From Paraburkholderia kururiensis (GTDB lineage Bacteria > Pseudomonadota > Gammaproteobacteria > Burkholderiales > Burkholderiaceae), in contig NZ_CP139965.1 in the NCBI RefSeq assembly GCF_034424375.1, positions 6,510,001 to 6,574,000 on the forward strand: a stretch of 64,000 nucleotides of DNA. The letters are read 5' to 3'. This document shows positions 32,934 to 41,380 of this stretch, in pieces. The translations under genes and the position numbers were made by a program. Position 1 is the first letter of the stretch; each line of letters opens with the position of its first letter. The notes under the pieces were generated by a model. The model saw nothing but the letters and a program-made list of their open reading frames with translations. It did not search any database and was not told the origin of the DNA.

Positions 32934-34088
32934 ATGAAAAAAACCCTTTTTGTCGCGGGCGTCGTAGGTGCCTTCGCAGCCGCCTCGGCTCATGCGCAAA
33001 GCAGTGTGACCCTGTACGGCACGCTGGATGCAGGTCTCGTCTACTCGAACAACCAGCTCGGCCACAGCAACTGGCAACAGGGCAGCGGTTCGGTCTCGGA
33101 CACGTATTTCGGCCTGCGCGGCAGTGAAGACCTGGGCGGCGGCCTGCATGCCATCTTCAAGTTGGAGAACGGCTTCAACCTGAACAACGGTCAGTTCCGC
33201 GAAAGCAACACGCTGTTCAACCGCCAGGCGTACGTGGGCCTGCAAAGCAACCAGTTCGGTACGGTGACGCTGGGCCGCCAGTATGACTCCGTGGTGGACT
33301 ACCTCGCGCCGATCTCGGCGGCGGGCTACGGCTACGGCAACAACCTGGCCGGTCACCCGTTCGACAACGACAACCTCGACAACTCGTTCTCCATCAAGAA
33401 CTCCGTGAAGTACGCCAGCCCGAATTTTGCCGGCGTGCAGTTCGGCGGCCTGTATGGCTTCAGCAACGCGGCGGGACAGTTCTCGAACAACCGCGCATGG
33501 AGCGTGGGCGCGTCGTATGCGAACGGTCCGCTGAACGTCGCGGCCGCCTACTTGCAGCTCAACAACTCGGGCAGCAACAATACGGGCGGCGCGGTGTCGT
33601 CGGGTGACGGTAGCGCCCAGGTGGCAGCCGCCCTGCAACGCACGTATGGTGCAGGCGTGAACTACACGTACGGCCCGGCCACGGTCGGCTTCGTGTACAC
33701 GCACACGCAGTTCGACAACATGCAGAGCACGAACGTGGGCGGCACGTTCGTGGGCGGCCTGTCGGGCACGAACCTGCACCTCGACAACTACGAGATCAAC
33801 GGTCGCTACGCGCTGACGCCGGCATTGAGCCTCGCCGCCGCGTACACGTTCACCGATGGTCGCGTGACGGGCTCGAACGGTACGGGTGATCCGAAGTGGC
33901 ACACCGTGTCGCTGCAAGGCGATTACTCGCTGAGCAAGCGTACCGACGTGTACCTGGAAGGCGTGTACCAGCATGCATCGGGCGAGTTCGGCAACCTGGG
34001 CGCGAACGTGGCGGCCATCAACACGCTGTCGCCGTCGTCGACGCAGAATCAGACGGCCGTGGCAGTGGGCCTGCGTCACCGGTTCTAA
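32934..34088 (+). CDS. Outer-membrane porin, Burkholderia OpcP/Omp38 type
   Basis: General diffusion porin, 384 residues, 16-strand trimeric beta-barrel family (Gram-negative porin, Porin_4). The signal peptide is MKKTLFVAGVVGAFAAASAHA, followed by 'QSSVTLYGTLDAGLVYSNNQ', the standard first strand. 'TYFGLRGSEDLGGGLHAIFKLENGFNLNNG' and 'RQAYVGLQSNQFGTVTLGRQYDSVVDY' are the conserved N-terminal strands. The protein ends in 'TAVAVGLRHRF' with the C-terminal Phe required for Bam recognition. ATG 32934 has GGAG at a suitable distance. It is monocistronic, with an AT-rich promoter region. Codon use is strongly biased, as expected of an abundant protein. Confidence 0.95.
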   Translation: MKKTLFVAGVVGAFAAASAHAQSSVTLYGTLDAGLVYSNNQLGHSNWQQGSGSVSDTYFGLRGSEDLGGGLHAIFKLENGFNLNNGQFRESNTLFNRQAYVGLQSNQFGTVTLGRQYDSVVDYLAPISAAGYGYGNNLAGHPFDNDNLDNSFSIKNSVKYASPNFAGVQFGGLYGFSNAAGQFSNNRAWSVGASYANGPLNVAAAYLQLNNSGSNNTGGAVSSGDGSAQVAAALQRTYGAGVNYTYGPATVGFVYTHTQFDNMQSTNVGGTFVGGLSGTNLHLDNYEINGRYALTPALSLAAAYTFTDGRVTGSNGTGDPKWHTVSLQGDYSLSKRTDVYLEGVYQHASGEFGNLGANVAAINTLSPSSTQNQTAVAVGLRHRF

Positions 34089-34534
34089 GTCTCGATGAAG
34101 TCCGGCAGGTCGTGGGCCGCGTCGGGAGCCTGCAGCGTGTTTGCTGCGCCTGACGCACCACGGCCTGCCTGAAATCCCCGTGCAAAATGCTGCGCAATGC
34201 GCGCGCGTGGTTCAGGCCATGCGCGCGCATTGCCATTGGGCGTCCGCTTGTTGCTGTCGGCAGTGCGCCCGGCACGGCCCTGAGTATTGCGGCGAGTTAT
34301 CTGACGCGAGTTATTGCCGAGAGTGCTGCCGCGCCGGTTTGCGCACCGCGCGGCCGGCAGATTCGCTTCGTTCGTCTCGCGCCCCTTCCTGTTGCATCTT
34401 CTTACGCACTCACGCGCGATGTCGTGCGTATACTGCTGCGCACCGCGTCGCCGCTGCCACGGCGCACGCCATGCCACGCATCGGCGCCACGCCGGTTGCG
34501 GACCGATACCCCGAACGCCCAGGTCACGCCCGCC
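34089..34534. other. Intergenic region after the porin
   Basis: About 445 bases in which I find no supportable gene, terminator hairpin or repeat. Several open frames cross it, but none has a ribosome-binding site or recognisable product. The last part should contain the promoter of the small lipoprotein. Confidence 0.5.
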
Positions 34535-34891
34535 ATGAAGAAATCGCTCCTTCTCGCCCCGAGCCTGCTACTCGCCGCCTGCGGTTCGCCCAGCGGCCCG
34601 CAGCAGAACGCCGCCGTCGCGAACGGCGCCACGCCGATGATCTACGTGTCGTCGATGCACGCGCCCGCGTCCATCTCCCGTTGCCTCGAAAGCCGGCTCG
34701 GCAGCGTGCACGAATCTCGCGCGAACGGCGCCACGGAACTCGAAGTGGGCTCCCGTTCCAACGCGTCGTACTTCGTCACGCTCACGCCGTCGGCGAACGG
34801 GTCCGTGGTTCGCGTCGTGCATCCGGACAACGCGCCCAACGATCCGCCCGAAGAAGAAATGCGCTTTCACGTGGCGCGCTGCGCGGTTTGA
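34535..34891 (+). CDS. Small lipoprotein of unknown function
   Basis: 118 residues. The signal peptide 'MKKSLLLAPSLLLAAC' ends in a good lipobox (L-A-A-C, Cys16), so a lipid-anchored envelope protein is predicted. The mature domain reads 'MIYVSSMHAPASISRCLESRLGSVHES', 'ASYFVTLTPSANGSVVRVVHP' and ends 'EEEMRFHVARCAV' with two cysteines. I do not recognise a characterised family. Longer in-frame starts upstream exist but have no signal sequence. No operon partner is evident. Confidence 0.8.
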   Translation: MKKSLLLAPSLLLAACGSPSGPQQNAAVANGATPMIYVSSMHAPASISRCLESRLGSVHESRANGATELEVGSRSNASYFVTLTPSANGSVVRVVHPDNAPNDPPEEEMRFHVARCAV

Positions 34892-35104
34892 GGCCTGGAT
34901 TTGAGGACTGGGTCTGCGGCTTTGCCTGAGGCTCAGCGCGGCCCGGCAGAAACGCGAGGGCGTCCGCCTGTCCTCATCTGGATGTAGTTATCAACAGAAA
35001 ATGTGCGCAAGCCTGTGGATATCCTGGGCAAGCCGCACGCAAGTCACTGACGCGCCAACGAATCGGCGCGCTGCACGGCAAAGCGAGCGCGAGGCCCGCC
35101 CGCG

Positions 35105-36277
35105 TTACACCACGTTCTTTTCCACGAACGGCCGGTTCTCCAGCACACGCGCGAAGCCGAGCGCCGAAAGATCGAGCGTCGTATAGCGGCCGTGCAGGAT
35201 CAGCTCGCTCACGCCGCGCCCTGTCGCCGGCCCCTGCTGCAGGCCGTGCCCGCTGAAGCCGTTGGCGAAGAGGCAGTTATCGACGTCGGGATGCGCGCCG
35301 ATGATCGCGTTGTGGTCGAACACGTTGTACTCGTAGTACCCCGACCAGCAATTCTCCACGCGCAGCGCCTCGAACTGCGGCACACGGTGCGCGAGCGTGG
35401 GCCAGATCACGTCGTCGAAGAGCGCGTGGTCCACTTCGTCGAGCGGCAGGTCGTCCGGGTCGTTGTCGGGCGACGGCGACGTGCCGCAGATGTAGGTGCG
35501 TCCTTCGGGCCGGAAGTACACGCCTGTCGGGTCGACCAGCAGCGGACAGCGTTCCAGCTGCGCCGGCGAACTCACGTTGAAAATGCTGCGACGGCGCGCG
35601 AACACCGGAATCTCGATGCCGAGCATGGCCGCGATACGACGGCACCATGCGCCCGCCGCGTTCACCACGACGTCGCAGGCATACGACTCGCCGTTCGCAT
35701 CCTCGACGTGCGTGACGCGCCGGCCGTCGCGCACGAGCCCCGTCACGTCGCTCGGCACGTAATGCGCACCGAGTGCCTGAGCCTTCTTGCGCAGCGCCTG
35801 CACGAGACCGTAGCCGTCGAACCAGCCCTCGCCGCTTTCGCCGAACGCGCCGGCCACGAGGTCTTCCGTGTTGAGCCACGCGAAGCGCGCGTCCAGTTGC
35901 GCGCGATCGAGCAGGCTGATGTCGGCCCCCAGCTTCCGTTGCAGCGCGTGGTTCTCGCGCAGCGTATCGAGGCCCGCAGGCGTGGCGAGAAACAGATAGC
36001 CGCCCTCATGCAGATCGATGGACGGCCGCACGCCGTCCACTTCGAGCCGCTCGCCGATCGAGCGCAGGAACTCGATGCCGAACAGCGACATCTGGATGGA
36101 AAGCGGCGTCGAAAACTGCTGCCGGATGGACGCGGCCGACAACGCCGACGACGAGCGCGCATACGTCGGATCGCGCTCGATGACGGTCACGCTCACGGTC
36201 GGGTCCGTGGCCCGCAGAAAATACGCAACCGAACTGCCGATCACCCCACCGCCGACGATGACGACTTTCGCACTCAC
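35105..36277 (-). CDS. amaA: FAD-dependent oxidoreductase, DAO family, probable L-pipecolate oxidase (AmaA-like)
   Basis: A 390-residue flavoprotein. The dinucleotide-binding motif 'VVIVGGGVIGSSVAYFL' is at residues 5-21, 'VVNAAGAWCRRIAAMLG' is the second FAD-binding region and 'FANGFSGHGLQQGPATGRGVSELILHG' is the C-terminal FAD/substrate motif of the DAO/sarcosine oxidase family. It is 53 bases upstream, in the same operon, of an aminoadipate-semialdehyde dehydrogenase-type gene. In Pseudomonas putida that pair (amaA-amaB) oxidises L-pipecolate from lysine catabolism, hence the proposal. Sequence alone supports only an amine/amino-acid oxidase. Translation begins at GTG 36277 with GGAGTG upstream; the product contains no signal peptide. 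Confidence 0.78.
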   Translation of the reverse strand: MSAKVVIVGGGVIGSSVAYFLRATDPTVSVTVIERDPTYARSSSALSAASIRQQFSTPLSIQMSLFGIEFLRSIGERLEVDGVRPSIDLHEGGYLFLATPAGLDTLRENHALQRKLGADISLLDRAQLDARFAWLNTEDLVAGAFGESGEGWFDGYGLVQALRKKAQALGAHYVPSDVTGLVRDGRRVTHVEDANGESYACDVVVNAAGAWCRRIAAMLGIEIPVFARRRSIFNVSSPAQLERCPLLVDPTGVYFRPEGRTYICGTSPSPDNDPDDLPLDEVDHALFDDVIWPTLAHRVPQFEALRVENCWSGYYEYNVFDHNAIIGAHPDVDNCLFANGFSGHGLQQGPATGRGVSELILHGRYTTLDLSALGFARVLENRPFVEKNVV

Positions 36278-36330
36278 CTGTCACTCCGTAAGAGAACGCT
36301 CTGATCACGCTGCGGACAACGCCGCGGCCT

Positions 36331-37830
36331 TCAGCCGATATTGAAGTCGATGCCCTGTGCAAGCGGCAGCGCGGACGAGTAGTTGACCGTGTTCGTGGCG
36401 CGGCGCATGTAGCCCTTCCACGCGTCCGAGCCCGACTCGCGGCCGCCGCCCGTTTCCTTCTCGCCGCCGAACGCGCCGCCGATTTCCGCGCCGCTCGGTC
36501 CGATGTTGACGTTGGCGATGCCGCAATCGCTGCCCGTGGCCGAGAGGAAGCGTTCGGCCTCGCGCAGGTCGGTGGTGAACACGCACGACGACAAACCGTG
36601 CGACGCCGCGTTGTTGGCCGCAATGGCTTCGTCGAAGTCGCGATAGCGCATGACGTAGAGGATCGGCGCGAAGGTTTCCTTGAGCACGATGGCGCTTTGC
36701 GCCGGCATTTCGACGAGCGCCGGCCGCACGTAATAGCCGCCTTCCAGGCCCTTCACCTCGACGCGCTCGCCGCCATGCACCTTGCCCCCTTCGGCCTGCG
36801 CCTGCTGCAGCGCTTCCTGCATGCGCGCAAACGACTGGCGGTCGATCAGCGGTCCCATCAGCGTGCCCTTTTCGAGCGGATTGCCGATCGGCACCTTGCC
36901 GTAAAGCTGCTTGAGGCGATCCACGGTTGCGTCGTAGACGCTCTCGTGCACGAAGAGCCGCCGCAGCGAAGTGCAACGCTGGCCCGCCGTGCCGACTGCG
37001 GAGAACAGGATGGCGCGCAGCGCGAGGTCGCGGTCCGCGCTCGGTGTCACGATGCCGGCGTTGTTGCCGCCCAGTTCGAGAATGGAGCGGCCGAAGCGTT
37101 TCGCCACTTCCACGCCCACGGCGCGGCCCATTTCTGTGCTGCCCGTGGCGCTGACGATGGCGGCGCGCGGGTCCGCAACGAGCTTCGCGCCCACTTCGCG
37201 GCCGCCGTGGATCAGGGCGACCAGCCCTTCGGGCGCATCGCCGAATTCGGCGAGCATGTCGGTCATGATCTGCTGCACGGCGAGCGCCGTGAGCGGCGTC
37301 TTTTCCGAGGGCTTCCACACCACGGCGTTGCCGCAGACGAGCGCGAGCGCCGCGTTCCACGACCACACCGCCACCGGGAAATTGAACGCCGAGATGATCG
37401 CGCACACGCCCATGGGGTGCCACGTCTCGCCCATGCGGTGACCGGGACGCTCCGAGGCAATCGTGAGGCCGTACAGCTGGCGCGAGAGACCCACGGCGAA
37501 ATCGCAGATGTCGATCATTTCCTGCACTTCGCCCAGACCCTCCTGAAGGATCTTGCCGGCTTCGAGCGACACGAGGCTGCCCAGCGCCTGCTTCTTCTCG
37601 CGCAGACGGTCGCCGAGCAGGCGCACCAGTTCGCCGCGGCGGGGCGCGGGCACGCTGCGCCAGCGGCCGAAGGCGTCCTGGGCGCGCGCCAGCACGGCGT
37701 CGACGTCGGCCACCGTGTGGCTCGCGACGCGGCCGATCAGTTCACCCGAGATCGGCGAATGGACCTCGATGTCGCCGGACTGGACAGCGTGCGCAATGCC
37801 GAGATCGGCGAGGATGGTCGAAGCGTTCAT
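36331..37830 (-). CDS. amaB: Alpha-aminoadipic semialdehyde / piperideine-6-carboxylate dehydrogenase (ALDH7, AmaB-like)
   Basis: NAD-dependent aldehyde dehydrogenase of the ALDH7 (antiquitin) group, 499 residues. Antiquitin-like features are 'GLTIASERPGHRMGETWHPMGVCAIISAFNFPVAVWSWNAALALVCGNAVVWKPSEKTPLTA'. Glu252 ('SILELGGNNAGIV') and catalytic Cys286 ('GTAGQRCTSLRRL') are present, and the C-terminus 'INVNIGPSGAEIGGAFGGEKETGGGRESGSDAWKGYMRR' (written here with the local variant IANVNIG) is diagnostic. It converts the aldehyde made by the pipecolate oxidase to 2-aminoadipate. ATG 37830 has AAGGAAAC upstream. It is the first gene of the leftward amaB-amaA unit, divergent from an XRE-cupin regulator. 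Confidence 0.9.
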   Translation of the reverse strand: MNASTILADLGIAHAVQSGDIEVHSPISGELIGRVASHTVADVDAVLARAQDAFGRWRSVPAPRRGELVRLLGDRLREKKQALGSLVSLEAGKILQEGLGEVQEMIDICDFAVGLSRQLYGLTIASERPGHRMGETWHPMGVCAIISAFNFPVAVWSWNAALALVCGNAVVWKPSEKTPLTALAVQQIMTDMLAEFGDAPEGLVALIHGGREVGAKLVADPRAAIVSATGSTEMGRAVGVEVAKRFGRSILELGGNNAGIVTPSADRDLALRAILFSAVGTAGQRCTSLRRLFVHESVYDATVDRLKQLYGKVPIGNPLEKGTLMGPLIDRQSFARMQEALQQAQAEGGKVHGGERVEVKGLEGGYYVRPALVEMPAQSAIVLKETFAPILYVMRYRDFDEAIAANNAASHGLSSCVFTTDLREAERFLSATGSDCGIANVNIGPSGAEIGGAFGGEKETGGGRESGSDAWKGYMRRATNTVNYSSALPLAQGIDFNIG

Positions 37831-38047
37831 GGCGTTTCCTTATTTCCGATACGAAACAAATCTGCGTCCGGCGACTATACACGCCGTGCCGGGCGGCGGC
37901 AATGCCGGCGTCGCACGGCGTCCATCATAGGCGTTGGGCGAACGCCTTGCCAGCACGGGCGTTGGCGCCGGTCGGGCAATCCGGCGCAACCGTGGCGCCA
38001 CCTCGGGAGCGGAGGCCGCGGCCCGAATTCCAGCCCACACCTCGCGT

Positions 38048-38059
38048 TTCCTATAGGAA
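38048..38059. promoter_or_regulatory. Perfect 12-bp palindrome, candidate operator of the XRE-cupin regulator
   Basis: TTCCTATAGGAA lies in the 293-base divergent region between amaB and the regulator, 65 bases upstream of the regulator start. An extended -10-like TGTTATGAT follows at 38071-38078, so the palindrome would overlap or adjoin a -35 position. A related TTTCC-GATAC-GAAAC stands at 37843-37857 close to the amaB start. Binding by the adjacent regulator is inferred. Confidence 0.5.
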
Positions 38060-38123
38060 CGAAACCGGATGTTATGATCGCCCACACCGCGCGCCTAAGG
38101 GGCGCCTGCATCGATTGCTTCTT

Positions 38124-38762
38124 ATGGACACCAACCTGACCAAACCGGCCGAATCGTCCACCACGGACCTGGGCCGCCGCGTGCGCGCCGCGCGCGTGGC
38201 GCAAGACCTCACGCTCGAAGTGGCGAGCCGCCTGTGCGGCGTATCGCGCTCCACGCTCTCGAAAGTGGAAAACGGCCTCATGTCGCCCACGTTCGACGTG
38301 CTGCAAAAAATCGTGCTGGGGCTGAAGATCGATCTGGCCGAGCTGTTCGGCTCCACGCCGAAGCTCAACGCGAGCGGCCGGCGCGCCATCACGCGCAAGA
38401 ACGCGGGCCAGCGCCACGCGTATCGCGGCTATCAGATGGAGGTGCTGGCCACGGACCTTGCCCACAAGGCCATGCTGCCGTTTCGCATCCGCATCACGGC
38501 GCACACGCTGGACGCCTTCGACGACTGGGGCCGCCACGAAGGCGAGGAGTTTCTGTATGTGATCAGCGGCAGCGTGTGCCTGTATTCGGAGCTGTATGCG
38601 CCCACGCAACTGGAAGCGGGCGACAGCATCTACTTCGATAGCCGCACGGGGCACGCGGCGATCTCCACGAGCGAGGAAGACGCCGAGGTGCTGTGGCTCG
38701 CGACAGGCGCCGATGTCCCGCAGTCTGCGCAGGCGGCGCCGACGGCGGGATCGAAGCGCTGA
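38124..38762 (+). CDS. XRE-family transcriptional regulator with cupin sensor domain
   Basis: A 212-residue regulator: HTH_3/XRE domain at about 17-72 ('RVRAARVAQDLTLEVASRLCGVSRSTLSKVENGLMSPTFDVLQKIVLGL') and a C-terminal cupin_2 barrel at about 120-195 ('WGRHEGEEFLYVISGSVCLYSELYAPTQLEAGDSIYFDSRTGHAAI'). XRE-cupin proteins usually regulate an adjacent amine or amino-acid catabolic operon (PuuR is the best-known example). It is divergent from amaB-amaA, so control of lysine/pipecolate degradation is the simplest hypothesis. ATG 38124 gives the natural N-terminus; the longer open frame has no promoter-side support. No clear Shine-Dalgarno is present. Confidence 0.88.
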   Translation: MDTNLTKPAESSTTDLGRRVRAARVAQDLTLEVASRLCGVSRSTLSKVENGLMSPTFDVLQKIVLGLKIDLAELFGSTPKLNASGRRAITRKNAGQRHAYRGYQMEVLATDLAHKAMLPFRIRITAHTLDAFDDWGRHEGEEFLYVISGSVCLYSELYAPTQLEAGDSIYFDSRTGHAAISTSEEDAEVLWLATGADVPQSAQAAPTAGSKR

Positions 38763-38874
38763 GCGGCCCTTTCGGTTTCGGGCAGGCGCTTCAGCTTCAA
38801 TCAGGCGCCTTCGCGCGGTACTTCAGGTCGCAGCTTCCAGACAACCGCTCCCGCCGGCGTTCAGCCCGCCCTTT

Positions 38875-39990
38875 TCAACGCGCCGCCGCCAGCGCCGCGA
38901 GATTGCCCTCGCCGAACCCGTGATGTCCCTTGCGCTGCACGATCTCGAAGAAGATCTCGCCGGGATTGCGCCGCACGAAGGTCTGGAAGAACAGTTGCGG
39001 CGCGCCCTTGCCCGTCTCGCCGTCCACCAGAACGTGCGCGCGCCGCAGGCGTTCGATGTCGAGCCCATGCCCCGGCAGCCGCGCGTCGATGCCCTCGTAG
39101 TAGCGCGGCGGCGGCTCCACGAAGCACACGCCGTTGGCCGTGAGCGCGTCGACGCAGGCGAAGATGTCGTCGGTAGCCAGCGCGATGTGCTGCACGCCTT
39201 CGCCCGGATGATCGGGCAGATACTCGTGCATGAGGCTCGTGCGCGGCGTGCCCTCTTCGTAGAGCGGAATGCGGATCGCGCCGCACGGCGACACCATCAC
39301 GCGCGATTCGGCCGAAACGTGCCAGTTCGCGTGCAACTCGTGAATCTCGCGGAAATTGAGCAGGTCGCGATAAAAATCCACCCACTCCTGCATGCGGCCC
39401 ACGCCTACCGTCTGCGTGAAGTGATCCACGGCGACGAGCCCGCTGCCCGCGTGACTGAGGTCGGCGTGCGCGGTGTCGATATGGATGGGACGAAAGTCGA
39501 TGTCGAAGATCGAGATGTCGCCCACGCCGCCGCGCTGACCGCCACGGCCGCGCCAGCGGTCCACGAAATAGATGTGCGAGTTGCCGATGCCCTGAATGGC
39601 CGGGATATAAAGCTCGCCCTTGCCGATCTTCTCGCCCTCGAACTCCCAGGCGCCCAGCTCCACGGCGCGCTCGAAGGCGCGCTGGGCATCGTTCACACGA
39701 ATGCCGATCGCGCAGATGCCCGTGCCGTACTCCTCTGCGTAACGGGCCGCGAACGAATCCGGCTCTGCGTTGATGAGGAAGTTCATCTCCCCCTGGCGGT
39801 ACAGCGTGACGCTCTTGCTGATGTGGCGGGCAATGGGCTTGAAGCCGAGGCGCGTGAAGGTCTGATCGAGCGCCTGCGGATCGCGTGCGGCGAATTCGAC
39901 GAACTCGAGGCCCGCGGTGCCGAGCGGATTGTGCTCGCGGTCCGCGGCGGCGCGCAGGGCAGCGGCGGGATCGGGCAGGTCGCGGGGCAT
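38875..39990 (-). CDS. hpd: 4-Hydroxyphenylpyruvate dioxygenase
   Basis: Fe(II) enzyme converting 4-hydroxyphenylpyruvate to homogentisate in tyrosine/phenylalanine degradation, 371 residues with two vicinal-oxygen-chelate domains. The iron ligands are His190 ('VAVDHFTQTVG'), His268 ('GEGVQHIALATDD') and Glu349 ('GEIFFEIVQRKGHHGFGEGN'), with spacing close to that of Pseudomonas HPPD (161/240/322). The C-terminal 'FGEGNLAAL' helix is the active-site lid. ATG 39990 is set by AAGGAGAAA. It is co-directional with pcaQ, 207 bases downstream of it, and behind a repeat-containing promoter region. No homogentisate dioxygenase gene is in the window. Confidence 0.94.
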   Translation of the reverse strand: MPRDLPDPAAALRAAADREHNPLGTAGLEFVEFAARDPQALDQTFTRLGFKPIARHISKSVTLYRQGEMNFLINAEPDSFAARYAEEYGTGICAIGIRVNDAQRAFERAVELGAWEFEGEKIGKGELYIPAIQGIGNSHIYFVDRWRGRGGQRGGVGDISIFDIDFRPIHIDTAHADLSHAGSGLVAVDHFTQTVGVGRMQEWVDFYRDLLNFREIHELHANWHVSAESRVMVSPCGAIRIPLYEEGTPRTSLMHEYLPDHPGEGVQHIALATDDIFACVDALTANGVCFVEPPPRYYEGIDARLPGHGLDIERLRRAHVLVDGETGKGAPQLFFQTFVRRNPGEIFFEIVQRKGHHGFGEGNLAALAAAR

Positions 39991-40089
39991 GGTTTCTCCT
40001 TGTCGAGGCAGTCGATACATCAAAGATGGCAATGCCGCTCGCCTCGCCGGATCGTGCCGCGCGGCGCCGCGCGCCCGCTGCGTTCCACC

Positions 40090-40131
40090 GGCATGCTGCA
40101 TGCCTGATTTGAACCGTATTTCGAACCGTGT
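40090..40131. promoter_or_regulatory. Repeat cluster in the hpd promoter region
   Basis: Two elements lie about 100-140 bases upstream of hpd. One is a 15-bp palindrome, GGCATG-CTG-CATGCC, at 40090-40104. The other is a pair of adjacent 12-bp direct repeats, TTTGAACCGTAT (40108-40119) and TTCGAACCGTGT (40120-40131), matching at 10 of 12 positions. They look like binding sites for a regulator of tyrosine catabolism. Which protein binds is unknown. Confidence 0.5.
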
Positions 40132-40197
40132 TTTTACACCGGCTTCGCAGTCTGCCGCAACTGCAATTTGTACTGTATGGTTCACCGCCGCGGCCCT

Positions 40198-41259
40198 TCA
40201 GCGGCGGGTGCGCGCACGCCCTGTTTCCCCCGTTGCAGCAGCCTTCGCCGGGTTGCGGCGCGACGCGGTTTTGCGTGCCGGTTTGGCTGTCCGTCCGGGT
40301 GTGGATCGGGCCGCGCGCGTACTCAACGATGCGGCACGCTCGCGCGCCACATGGCGCACGGCATCGATCAGCGCGCGAGCGACAGGCGAAGGCTCGGCAT
40401 CCGTACGCTGAATAAGGCCCACGGGTTCCTCGCTGCCTGCGTGCGGCATCGGCAGACGCACGAGCGTGCCTTGCTCCAGGTCGTACTCCACCGCGCCCGC
40501 CGGCGCGAACCAGACCGCGTCGTTCTGCAACGCAAGCAGCCGCGCGACGGAAACCGACAGCATCTCCACGAACGACGACAACGGCGGAACACCCCACGTC
40601 TTGAGCAGATTGTCCGCGGCCTGGCGGATGAGCGTGCCATACGGCGGCAGCACGATCGTGAAGCGATCGAGCGCGGCGTGCAGGTCGGCGCGCTGTACGA
40701 GCGGATGGCCCGCGCGCACCACGGCGAGCAGCGGCTCGCTGTAAAGCTGCTCGAAGCTCAAGCCCACCATGCGCTCGGGGTCCGCGAGGCGCCCCACCGC
40801 GAACGCAATGGCGCCCGACTTCAAACGCTCCAGCAACTCCGCATTCGCCGCCGTGGCCAGCCGCACGATCACATGCGGCCAGTGCGCAGCGAACACGCGC
40901 AGCGCGGCGGGCACCAGCGAAGGCGCGACCGTGGGCAGCACGCCGATATCCACCGTGGCCGTGGTCGTGTTGCCGTCGCGCGCGAGCAGGTCCACGCCCT
41001 GACGCAACGCGCTCACGCAGGCACTGGCATGCGGCATGAACAGCAGCCCCTCGCGCGTGGGAACGGCGCCGCGCCGGCCCCGCTCGAACAGCTTCACGCC
41101 CAGCACCGCCTCCAGTTCGGCGACGGTCTTCGACACGGCCGGCTGCGTGATGGACAGGCTCTCCGCCGCCTTCTGCACGCTGCCGAACTGCGCCACGGCA
41201 AGAAAGCACTGCAGATGACGGAACTTGACCCGGCTGTCGGCGAGACGTCGTCGTTGCAT
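40198..41259 (-). CDS. pcaQ: LysR-family activator of the pca genes, PcaQ
   Basis: A 353-residue LysR protein: HTH in residues 8-70 ('VKFRHLQCFLAVAQFGSVQKAAESLSITQPAVSKTVAELEAVLGVKLFERG') and an effector domain from about 100. PcaQ activates protocatechuate 3,4-dioxygenase genes in response to beta-carboxymuconate. The 'RVKFRHLQ' start, 'SALRQGVDLL' segment and divergent placement from pcaHG identify it. The C-terminal about 40 residues are a Lys/Arg/Ala-rich tail ('KPARKTASRRNPAKAAA') that LysR proteins normally lack. The ATG at 41259 lies inside a PcaQ-type inverted repeat, so binding would directly block or affect its own expression. Confidence 0.9.
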   Translation of the reverse strand: MQRRRLADSRVKFRHLQCFLAVAQFGSVQKAAESLSITQPAVSKTVAELEAVLGVKLFERGRRGAVPTREGLLFMPHASACVSALRQGVDLLARDGNTTTATVDIGVLPTVAPSLVPAALRVFAAHWPHVIVRLATAANAELLERLKSGAIAFAVGRLADPERMVGLSFEQLYSEPLLAVVRAGHPLVQRADLHAALDRFTIVLPPYGTLIRQAADNLLKTWGVPPLSSFVEMLSVSVARLLALQNDAVWFAPAGAVEYDLEQGTLVRLPMPHAGSEEPVGLIQRTDAEPSPVARALIDAVRHVARERAASLSTRAARSTPGRTAKPARKTASRRNPAKAAATGETGRARTRR

Positions 41260-41272
41260 AACCGTCCGTTAT
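41258..41272. promoter_or_regulatory. PcaQ-type box overlapping the pcaQ start codon
   Basis: ATAAC-CGTCC-GTTAT is a perfect inverted repeat with the LysR T-N11-A spacing, and it resembles the described PcaQ box ATAACC-N4-GGTTAA. The start codon of pcaQ (41259-41257 read leftward) lies in its left edge. It is 109 bases upstream of pcaH. Confidence 0.7.
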
Positions 41273-41295
41273 ACGAAACGCGAAAAAACGTCATT

Positions 41296-41314
41296 TTGCA
41301 TAACTTTCCGGGTT
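41296..41314. promoter_or_regulatory. Second PcaQ-like half-site, proximal to pcaH
   Basis: TTGCATAAC recurs at 41296-41304 exactly as at 41254-41262, followed by a degenerate right arm (TTCCGGGTT). The two ATAAC elements are 42 bases apart, four helical turns, as expected of recognition and activation sites of one LysR tetramer. It is 67 bases upstream of the pcaH start. Confidence 0.55.
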
Positions 41315-41380
41315 CGATAAAGTCGCATCATCCCGCTGCACCTCACCCCCCACTCAACAACGATTTCAAGGAGACACCCG

